Positions 44,069 to 51,395 of a stretch of DNA of 64,000 nt are shown piece by piece. Position numbers and translations under genes: made by a program. Position 1 is the first letter of the stretch. Each line of letters begins with the position of its first letter. The notes beneath the pieces are model-generated. The model ran no database searches. It saw only the letters and a program-made list of their open reading frames with translations, and was not told where the DNA came from. The DNA is from JAGNZR01 sp051652785 (lineage in GTDB: Bacteria; Fusobacteriota; Fusobacteriia; Fusobacteriales; Fusobacteriaceae), in the NCBI GenBank assembly GCA_051652785.1, contig JBOFUX010000041.1:1-64000 (forward strand). The letters are read 5' to 3'.

Positions 44069-45793
44069 TTACATTCTCTCTAAAGTCTTTATTCCTAAAA
44101 GAGATAATCCTATTTTTAGTGTTTCTGAAGTTAAGCTCGCTAGTAAAAGTCGAGATTGTAATATAGTGGCTTCTTGATTTAGAATAGGACAACTATTATA
44201 AAAACTATTGAATTTTTTAGAAAGTTCAAAAATATAATCTGCAATTAAATTTGGCTTACAAGTTTCAGCTGCTTTTAATACTAAATTATTAAATAATGTT
44301 AATTGATGTGCGAGGACTCTTTCTTCTACATTTATAAAATTAATAGCATGGTTAAGGTCTATTGTTATTCCCTTTTCTTCAGCTTTTCTTATAATTGATT
44401 TTATCCTAGCATAGGCATATTGTAAGTAGGGTGCTGTATTTCCTTCAAAACTTAATACTTTATCCCATTCAAAAACAACAGCACTCTGTCTATTTTGCGA
44501 AAGATCCGCATATTTTATAGCTCCCATTCCCACCACTTCTGCTATCATATTTTTTTCTTCTTCTGATAAAGTTGGATTTTTTTCATTTACAACAGTATAA
44601 GCCCTTGTTTTTCCTTCATCTAATAGCTGTTCAAGTTTTATCACATTTCCTTTTCTCGTTGAAAATACTCCATCAGCAAATCTCATAATTCCAAACCAAA
44701 TATGTTGTTTTTCTACTTCCCAACCTAATTTTTCTGTTATTTTAAACAATTGTTTGAAATGATCTTGTTGTCTTTCATCTGTTAAATATATTAATTTATT
44801 TACATCATAGGTACCCAGTTTATATTTTATTGTAGCAATATCAGAGGTTGAATACAAAAATGCGCCATCACTTTTTTGTACTAAACATGGATTAAGCTTT
44901 TCCTCTTCAGAGAATATTACTACTTTTGCTCCTTCACTCTCTACTGCTATTTTTCTTTCCAATAGCTCTGTTATAACACCTGGCATTATATCATTGTAAA
45001 AAGATTCACCATTATAAACATCAAATTTTACATCCATTCTATCATACATTTTATTATACTCATTTAAAGAAACTTCAATAAATTCTTTCCACAATCTACT
45101 GTTCTCAGTTTCTCCATCTTGTAATTTTTTTAGTTCTAATCTAGCTTGTTCTTCAAGAAACGGTTCTTTTTCAGTTCTATTAGAAAACTCCACATAAACT
45201 CTTTCTAGTTCCTCTATTGGATTTAGTTTATACGCATCTTTGTCTAACCAATTTCTATATCCTATTATAAGTTTTCCAAACTGTGTTCCCCAGTCTCCAA
45301 TATGATTATCTGCTATGGTTTCATAACCTAAATAGTTATAAATTCTTTTTACAGAGTCTCCAATAATTGTTGATCTCAAATGTCCTATATGCATTCTTTT
45401 CGCTATATTAGGGGAAGAATAATCAATTATAACTTTTCCTTTTCTATTTAAAAAAGAAAAATCTATACCTTCTTTTATAACTTTTTTTACATACTCACCT
45501 AAAAATTTATTTTTTAAATATATATTTATAAATCCAGGACCTGCTATTTCTAATTTTTCAATAATATTATTTTCTAATAAATTTTTAACAACTTCCTCTG
45601 CTATAGATTTAGGATTTTTTCCTAATATTTTAGTATTCATCATAGCAAAATTTGTTTGAAAATCACCAAACTTTTCATTGGTTGCTACAGTTATTTCCAC
45701 TGCTTTAAATGCTGATTCAGGATATATTATTCTCATGGTAGCTTCAAATATTTCAGCAATTTCTTTATCTATTAATTTAACCAAATTATTCAC
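44069..45793 (-). CDS. argS: Arginyl-tRNA synthetase
   Basis: 574 aa. N-terminal Add-1 domain (about 1-90), class I catalytic core with 'SSPNIAKRMHIGHLRST' (HIGH motif), and a C-terminal anticodon-binding helix bundle ending 'LGIKTLERM'. Start ATG with GAGGTGA. It lies directly downstream of an RNA unit that ends in an intrinsic terminator 48 bases before the ATG, so its expression may depend on read-through. Confidence 0.97.
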   Translation of the reverse strand: MNNLVKLIDKEIAEIFEATMRIIYPESAFKAVEITVATNEKFGDFQTNFAMMNTKILGKNPKSIAEEVVKNLLENNIIEKLEIAGPGFINIYLKNKFLGEYVKKVIKEGIDFSFLNRKGKVIIDYSSPNIAKRMHIGHLRSTIIGDSVKRIYNYLGYETIADNHIGDWGTQFGKLIIGYRNWLDKDAYKLNPIEELERVYVEFSNRTEKEPFLEEQARLELKKLQDGETENSRLWKEFIEVSLNEYNKMYDRMDVKFDVYNGESFYNDIMPGVITELLERKIAVESEGAKVVIFSEEEKLNPCLVQKSDGAFLYSTSDIATIKYKLGTYDVNKLIYLTDERQQDHFKQLFKITEKLGWEVEKQHIWFGIMRFADGVFSTRKGNVIKLEQLLDEGKTRAYTVVNEKNPTLSEEEKNMIAEVVGMGAIKYADLSQNRQSAVVFEWDKVLSFEGNTAPYLQYAYARIKSIIRKAEEKGITIDLNHAINFINVEERVLAHQLTLFNNLVLKAAETCKPNLIADYIFELSKKFNSFYNSCPILNQEATILQSRLLLASLTSETLKIGLSLLGIKTLERM

Positions 45794-45840
45794 CTCTTAT
45801 ATTGTATTTGAATATATTCCATAATTTAAAATTACAAAAT

Positions 45841-46077
45841 AAAAAAAAATGGGCATTATTGCCCAATTAAAGAATAAATCCAACTTACCGCCTTCAGTAT
45901 AGTTTTAGTCGCCAGTACTATACGGTGGTAACCAGTTCCAATTTATGTACAGGGTCCGTAAACCAAAAGGGGTTTCGTGACTTAACTGATGTATAAAAAG
46001 CAGCGCCAGTTCCAGTGACGACATTAGGCCCAAAACCTCGTGAAAATAGCGTATAAGCCAGATTTTTCTTATTCTTT
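45841..46077 (-). ncRNA. Structured RNA with own promoter and terminator (6S RNA candidate)
   Basis: Minus-strand transcript of about 235 nt. Its first 11 bases (ATTAAAGAATA, 46080-46070) pair exactly with TATTCTTTAAT just before the terminator (near 45877-45867), so the ends close the molecule. A second paired stretch is CTTA/TAAG; an inner hairpin GTATAGT/ACTATAC and another AAACC/GGTTT hairpin are visible. It ends in GGGCAATAATGCCC followed by nine T. Size, end pairing and independent transcription fit 6S RNA; none of the conserved blocks of tmRNA, RNase P RNA, SRP RNA or T-box leaders was seen. A leader of argS is the alternative. Confidence 0.65.
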
Positions 46078-46082
46078 AATGG

Positions 46083-46111
46083 ATTATAACATTAAAAAAA
46101 ATTTTTTTCAA
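46083..46111 (-). promoter_or_regulatory. Strong promoter of the structured RNA
   Basis: Minus strand: TTGAAA (46111-46106), 17-nt spacer, TATAAT (46088-46083). It lies inside the aspS-argS gap, just after the aspS stop (46129), and predicts a start near 46077. Confidence 0.8.
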
Positions 46112-46128
46112 CTGTATTTTAAAATTTT

Positions 46129-47916
46129 TTATATTTTGTTTTTATCTTCTTCTAATATAACTTTTAATGAAAGTTCCATCAATTGTTTTTCATCTACTTT
46201 TCCAGGTGCTTCTGTCATTAAACACTGCCCTTTATTTGTCTTAGGAAAAGGTATTACGTCTCTTATTGAAGTTTCTTTTAGCATTACCATAAGCCATCTA
46301 TCTATTCCAAATGCCAAACCACCATGAGGTGGTGCTCCATATTTAAATGCATCTATGAAAAAACCAAACTTATCTCTTGCTTCTTCCGCTGAAAGTCCTA
46401 ACTTTTCAAAAACTCTAGCTTGAACTTCTGGATTAAAAATTCTAATAGAACCTCCCCCAATCTCAGAACCGTTTAAAACCATATCATAAGAATTAGTTCT
46501 AATATCTTCCATCTCACCAGACATAAATAATTCCATATCCTCTGTTTTTATTGATGTAAAAGGGTGATGTTGTGCTTGGTATCTGCCCTCCTCCTCAGAA
46601 TATTCAAACATTGGAAAATCAACTATCCATAAGAATTTAAACTCATTATTATTTATAAGATTCAGTTCTTTCCCTATTTTTAGTCTAAGTGCACCTAAAG
46701 CTCCAAATACAATTTTTTTTGTATCTGCTATAATTAATATTATATCTCCTACAACCGCTCCACTTCTATTAACTATAGCTTTCATTTTTTCTTCAGTAAA
46801 AAACTTTGCCACAGGGGAATTAACTCCCTCTTCTGTTATTTTTATGTATGCCATTCCCTTTGCACTAAAATATGTTTTAGCATAATCTTCATATTCTCCA
46901 ATCATTTTTCTGCTAAATTTTTCCGCAGCTCCTGGTGCAACAATACATTTTACTACTCCACCATTTTCTACACAATTCTTAAATGCTGTAAATTCTCCAT
47001 CTTTCACTATATCTGTTAAATCTTTTAACTCTACATCAAATCTTACATCTGGTTTATCTGAACCGTATCTTTCCATAGCTTCAAAATATGGCATTCTTTC
47101 AAATGAATAATTGGCTTCTTCTCCTGTTACATTTTTAAAAACTCTTTTTGCTAGCCCCTCTATTGTATCCATTATATCATTTTGAGTTACAAAGGACATC
47201 TCTATATCTAGTTGAGTAAATTCAGGCTGTCTGTCTGCTCTTAAATCTTCATCTCTGAAACATTTAGCTATTTGAAAATATTTTTCTATTCCACCTATCA
47301 TAAGCAATTGCTTAAATAGTTGTGGAGATTGAGGTAAAGCATAAAACTCCCCTTGAGATATTCTACTTGGCACTAAGAAATCTCTTGCTCCTTCTGGAGT
47401 TGATTTTGTTAAAATAGGAGTATCAATATCTAAAAATTCTTGTTCATCCATATAATTTCTTATTGACATAATCATTTTATGTCTCATTTTAAGATTATTT
47501 AACATTTGTGGTCTTCTCATATCTAAATATCTGTATTTTAATCTCATAGTTTCACTTACATTTTCATTTCCTGAAACTTGAAAAGGTAAAACATCACAAG
47601 GATTTAAAATTTCCAATTCAGTTGCAAATATTTCTATTTCCCCTGTTGGTATATTCATATTTTTACTATATCTCTCTCTTACTATTCCTGAAACTGTTAT
47701 AACAGATTCATTTTTTAATTTTTGAGCTGATTCTACTATTTCTTTTGCTACTACATCTATATCAAAAATTATTTGAGTTTTTCCCTCTCTATCTCTTAAA
47801 TCTATAAAAGTTAGACCACCTAAATCTCTTTTTGTATCTATCCAACCTGATAACGTTACTTTTTCTCCAACATTGTTAAGTCTTAACTCTCCTAAATTAT
47901 GCGTTTTATAAATCAT
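46129..47916 (-). CDS. aspS: Aspartyl-tRNA synthetase
   Basis: 595 aa, bacterial type. OB-fold anticodon domain (1-110), class II core with motif 2 'FRDEDLRADRQPEFTQLD', a GAD insertion (about 285-420) and motif 3 'GLAFGIDRW'. Its ATG overlaps the hisS stop (ATGA), so the two are translationally coupled. Whether it charges tRNA-Asn as well cannot be told from sequence alone. Confidence 0.97.
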   Translation of the reverse strand: MIYKTHNLGELRLNNVGEKVTLSGWIDTKRDLGGLTFIDLRDREGKTQIIFDIDVVAKEIVESAQKLKNESVITVSGIVRERYSKNMNIPTGEIEIFATELEILNPCDVLPFQVSGNENVSETMRLKYRYLDMRRPQMLNNLKMRHKMIMSIRNYMDEQEFLDIDTPILTKSTPEGARDFLVPSRISQGEFYALPQSPQLFKQLLMIGGIEKYFQIAKCFRDEDLRADRQPEFTQLDIEMSFVTQNDIMDTIEGLAKRVFKNVTGEEANYSFERMPYFEAMERYGSDKPDVRFDVELKDLTDIVKDGEFTAFKNCVENGGVVKCIVAPGAAEKFSRKMIGEYEDYAKTYFSAKGMAYIKITEEGVNSPVAKFFTEEKMKAIVNRSGAVVGDIILIIADTKKIVFGALGALRLKIGKELNLINNNEFKFLWIVDFPMFEYSEEEGRYQAQHHPFTSIKTEDMELFMSGEMEDIRTNSYDMVLNGSEIGGGSIRIFNPEVQARVFEKLGLSAEEARDKFGFFIDAFKYGAPPHGGLAFGIDRWLMVMLKETSIRDVIPFPKTNKGQCLMTEAPGKVDEKQLMELSLKVILEEDKNKI

Positions 47917-49151
47917 ACTAATCTCTCCTTTATTTCTTCTAATGTAAGTTCAAACTGTTCTCTATTTTTAAAGTTTTTTAATAGATACTTTTTATTGTCT
48001 ATTTCATTCTTCCCTATTAATATAGTATATTCAACACCTAATTTATCAGCTTTTTTCATCTGTGCTTTTATGCTTTTTTCAGAATATTCCACTACAGTTT
48101 TTATTCCACTTACTCTCAATTCATTAGCTATTTTCATTGCTACCTCTATACTTTCATCACCTACCCAAGCTATATAAACCTTAGGTAAATTCAAAGGGAA
48201 ATCATCTAAAAGCATCATAATTCTCTCTACTCCTGCAGCATAACCAAAAGCTGGTATTTCTTTATCACCTAGTTGTTTTAATAAATTATCGTATCTTCCA
48301 CCACCTAATACAGTTCCTTGAGCACCTAATTTATTTGTTATAACTTCATAAACAGTTCCAGAATAATAATCTAGTCCTCTTACAAGTCTTGAATCTTCTC
48401 TATAATTTATTTCAAATATTTTTAAATATTTTTTTAGCTCTTCATAGTGATTTTTTTCCTCTTTATCTAATGAATCAATTATACTAGGGGCATCTTTAGT
48501 CAGAGATTTACATTTTTCATTTTTACAATCCAACACCCTTAGAGGATTATTTTCTTTTCTATTTTTACAATCTTCACATAATTCTTCTTCCAGTGGTTTT
48601 AAAAACTTTAGAAGCTCATTTCTATATCTAGAACGAGAGTCACTTCCTCCAACAGAATTTATTACAAGTTCTAAATCTGTTATTTTAATTTTTTCTAAAA
48701 ATTTATAACTCATAGCAATAACTTCTGCATCCAGTATTGGTGAACTTTCACCTAATACCTCTACACCTATTTGATTAAACTCTCTCTGTCTTCCAGCTTG
48801 AGGTCTTTCATATCTAAACATAGAACCAATATAATAAAATCTGCTTATTTCTTCATGTCCATAAATTTTATTTTCTAAATAAGCTCTCACCACTGAAGCC
48901 GTTCCTTCGGGTCTTAAAGTTATACTTCTATCTCCCTTATCCATGAAAGTATACATTTCTTTATCTACAACATCTGTTCCTTCTCCTATGCCTCTTTTAA
49001 ACAATGCTGTCTCTTCAAAGATTGGAGTTTTTATCATTCCATAACCATAGTTATCAAAAAATTTTGCTGCATTTTCTGTCACATAATTATATTTTATACT
49101 TGTAGTTCCATATATATCTTTAGTTCCTCTGACACCTTTTATAAGTTCCAT
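47913..49151 (-). CDS. hisS: Histidyl-tRNA synthetase
   Basis: 412 aa. Motif 2 'TLRPEGTASVVRAYLE', histidine-binding 'LVRGLDYYSGTVYEV', motif 3 region 'AFGYAAGVERIM' and a C-terminal anticodon domain ('PKVYIAWVGDESIEVA'). 13 bases after rarA and overlapping aspS by four; the hisS-aspS pair is a common arrangement. AGAGGT precedes the ATG. Confidence 0.97.
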   Translation of the reverse strand: MELIKGVRGTKDIYGTTSIKYNYVTENAAKFFDNYGYGMIKTPIFEETALFKRGIGEGTDVVDKEMYTFMDKGDRSITLRPEGTASVVRAYLENKIYGHEEISRFYYIGSMFRYERPQAGRQREFNQIGVEVLGESSPILDAEVIAMSYKFLEKIKITDLELVINSVGGSDSRSRYRNELLKFLKPLEEELCEDCKNRKENNPLRVLDCKNEKCKSLTKDAPSIIDSLDKEEKNHYEELKKYLKIFEINYREDSRLVRGLDYYSGTVYEVITNKLGAQGTVLGGGRYDNLLKQLGDKEIPAFGYAAGVERIMMLLDDFPLNLPKVYIAWVGDESIEVAMKIANELRVSGIKTVVEYSEKSIKAQMKKADKLGVEYTILIGKNEIDNKKYLLKNFKNREQFELTLEEIKERLV

Positions 49152-49164
49152 ATTTTACCTCTCT

Positions 49165-50397
49165 TTATTTAATTTTCCATAAATTTTCTTGTTTTTCCTT
49201 TATTAACTTTTCATTTCTGTTATCTCCTGGGATGTAGTAACAACCATATTTTTCTGAGTATTTCTGGATAACAAAATTATTTGGAAAGTCATGAGGATAT
49301 TTATATCCTTGTGCATTTGAATCTATATGCTTTGGAACTTTTTCAATTTCATTTTTTTTTAAATCTTCTAATACATTATTTATAGCATTATAGCACGAAG
49401 GACTTTTTGAAGATATAGCTAAATAAATAGTCACTTGTGCTAATATTATTCTAATTTCAGGCATTCCTATTTTTTCACTTGCTGTTAGAGCTGAAGTTGC
49501 CATGAGAAGTGCCTCAGGATTTGCCATTCCAATATCCTCACTGGCTAAAACAGTTAATCTCCTTGCTATATATCTGGGATCTTCCCCACCATTTAAAAGT
49601 TGTCCCATCCAATAAACTGAACTATCTGGATCACTTCCTCTTATACTTTTTATCATAGCTGAAATTATATTATATTTATCCTCTTCTTTATTAAAACTAG
49701 ATTTTCTTTCAGTGAAAACTTCTAAAAGTTCTTCAGTATCTAAATCTTTCCCTACATTTCCATATAACTCTAAATAGTTTATAGCTATTCTGCTATCTCC
49801 TCTAGACATGGAAATTATTATTTCTATTAATTTTTCTGGTATATTATTTAAATTCAAATATTTTATGCCTCTTTTTAATATTAATTCTATATTATAACTA
49901 GTCAGAGGTTTAAACTCAAATACTAAAACCCTTGATAGAAGAGCATTATTCAAATTATAATATGGATTTTCTGTAGTGGCGCCTATTAATATTATAGTTC
50001 CAGATTCAGTGCTAGAAAGAAGAGAATCTTGTTGTAATTTATTAAATCTATGAATTTCATCTAAAAATAATATTGTTTTTTTTCCATAATATTCTAGATT
50101 TTTTTTTGCTTTTTCTATTACTAGTTTTAACTCAGCAACTCCTGATGTTGTTGCATTTAAAATTTCAAAATTATATGATAGTTCCTTAGATATGATTTCA
50201 CCTAAAGAGGTTTTTCCCACTCCTGGTGGTCCGTAAAATACTGAATTAGTTAGCTTCTTTTGCTCTATAAGTTTTCTCAAAACTTTACCATCACCTAAAA
50301 TTTTATCTTGACCTACAAAATCATCTAAAGATGTGGGTCTTAATTTTAAAGCCAGTGGCTGAAAATTTTTATGATTATCACTAAATATATTTTTCAT
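49165..50397 (-). CDS. rarA: Replication-associated recombination ATPase RarA
   Basis: 410 aa AAA+ protein (MgsA/RarA). Walker A 'YGPPGVGKTS', Walker B 'ILFLDEIHRF', sensor 'IILIGATTENP', then the tetramerisation domain with 'SDPDSSVYWMGQLLNGGEDPR'. Acts at stalled forks and ssDNA gaps. The frame extends to a TTG at 50418, but GAGAGGGA lies before the ATG at 50397, which is used. Confidence 0.95.
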   Translation of the reverse strand: MKNIFSDNHKNFQPLALKLRPTSLDDFVGQDKILGDGKVLRKLIEQKKLTNSVFYGPPGVGKTSLGEIISKELSYNFEILNATTSGVAELKLVIEKAKKNLEYYGKKTILFLDEIHRFNKLQQDSLLSSTESGTIILIGATTENPYYNLNNALLSRVLVFEFKPLTSYNIELILKRGIKYLNLNNIPEKLIEIIISMSRGDSRIAINYLELYGNVGKDLDTEELLEVFTERKSSFNKEEDKYNIISAMIKSIRGSDPDSSVYWMGQLLNGGEDPRYIARRLTVLASEDIGMANPEALLMATSALTASEKIGMPEIRIILAQVTIYLAISSKSPSCYNAINNVLEDLKKNEIEKVPKHIDSNAQGYKYPHDFPNNFVIQKYSEKYGCYYIPGDNRNEKLIKEKQENLWKIK

Positions 50398-50419
50398 TTG
50401 TCCCTCTCTAAAAAACAAA

Positions 50420-50444
50420 AGGCGTATTGACTGGCAATACGCCT
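50420..50444 (-). terminator. Terminator after secG
   Basis: Ten-base perfect arms (50420-50429, 50435-50444) with a 5-nt loop, then TTTTGTTTTTT on the minus strand. Since the rarA start lies 23 bases further, rarA needs read-through or a promoter within this hairpin region. Confidence 0.8.
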
Positions 50445-50450
50445 CTTACA

Positions 50451-50675
50451 TTATTTTATAATATATAGAACAAGTGCAGAAACTACAAATATTATTGCAG
50501 CTATTGTTGTTGCTTTAGCTAGTGGTCCCCCATCCTTCGATATACCAAAAATTGTTGTAGAAGCTCCTGATCCCATACTAGACGTCATTCCGTTTGTTCT
50601 ATCTGGTTGAATAAGAACTAATCCTATTAAAGCTACCGCAGATATAAAAAGTACCACTGTTACTAAACTTTCCAT
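50451..50675 (-). CDS. secG: Protein translocase subunit SecG
   Basis: 74 aa with two membrane helices (about 2-22 and 52-73) and the 'LVLIQPDRTNGMTSSMGSGA' loop typical of SecG. Part of SecYEG. An ATG at 50687 is in frame, but GGAGG lies right after it and five bases before the ATG at 50675, so the latter is the start. Confidence 0.94.
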   Translation of the reverse strand: MESLVTVVLFISAVALIGLVLIQPDRTNGMTSSMGSGASTTIFGISKDGGPLAKATTIAAIIFVVSALVLYIIK

Positions 50676-50722
50676 ATTTTCCTCCATATTTTATTTTATG
50701 TTATATTATATAATATAACTAT

Positions 50723-50754
50723 GAAAATTAAAAGAAAAATTTTCTTTTAATTTC
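50723..50754 (-). terminator. Terminator after ruvA
   Basis: AT-rich arms of about 14 bases (50723-50736, 50740-50754) lying between the ruvA stop (50786) and secG; T-rich at both ends. Confidence 0.55.
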
Positions 50755-50785
50755 ACTTATAATTTATAAATATAAAGTAGCTCTA

Positions 50786-51382
50786 TTATTTATCTCTTAT
50801 TTTTTTCAAAACAAATTTTATAGCAGTTTCTATATTTTTTATTTTCCTTATTTCTTCTTTGCTAATTAATTTATCAATCTCTTTTTTATTATAGCCTAAA
50901 CTTCCAAGAGCTAGGTATAATTCTTCCTCTAAAATAATACTTTCCTCTATTTTTTCATGTGATTCTAGTGCAATTATATTCAGTGATGTCATTTTATTTT
51001 TTAAATCTAATATAATTTGTTTTGATTTTTTTTCTCCTAATTTTGGAACAGTTTTTAAAGTTTTAAAATCCTCTTCTATTACAATTCTTTTAATTTCCCT
51101 AATTTCAAAAGATGATAAAATAGCTAGTGCTAAAGATACACCAATTCCTGATACACTTAATAACATTTCAAAAATAGTTCTATCTTTTTCCTCTAGAAAA
51201 CCGATAAGTTTAAAAGCATCTTCTTTTATATAGTTATATATGTATAGTTTTTCTTCTTTTTCCACCTGAATTTTTTCATATGTTTTTAAGGATATAAATA
51301 TTTTATATCCTATTCCATTTACATCTAATGCTAAATACTCTGGTTTTTTACACTGTACTTCCCCTCTTAAATATTCAAACAT
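50786..51382 (-). CDS. ruvA: Holliday junction helicase subunit RuvA
   Basis: 198 aa. OB domain (1-64, 'MFEYLRGEVQCKKPEYLALDV' region), tandem HhH (about 70-140; 'LSVSGIGVSLALAILSSF', 'TVPKLGEKKSKQIILDLK'), flexible linker, and domain III (about 150-198) that contacts RuvB. ruvB is not in the window beside it. 13 bases after uvrA. Confidence 0.95.
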   Translation of the reverse strand: MFEYLRGEVQCKKPEYLALDVNGIGYKIFISLKTYEKIQVEKEEKLYIYNYIKEDAFKLIGFLEEKDRTIFEMLLSVSGIGVSLALAILSSFEIREIKRIVIEEDFKTLKTVPKLGEKKSKQIILDLKNKMTSLNIIALESHEKIEESIILEEELYLALGSLGYNKKEIDKLISKEEIRKIKNIETAIKFVLKKIRDK

Positions 51383-51395
51383 AGCTGCCCCTTTT

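Noticed and set aside
45901..45960. T-box-like string ACGGTGGTAACC on the plus strand
   Set aside because: It is on the wrong strand for argS, no plus-strand gene follows, and the specific T-box and stem I blocks are missing; promoter and terminator point to a minus-strand RNA.
46040..46327. Plus-strand open frame of 95 codons
   Set aside because: It overlaps the RNA promoter and the end of aspS, has no ribosome binding site, and its translation has no protein-like features.
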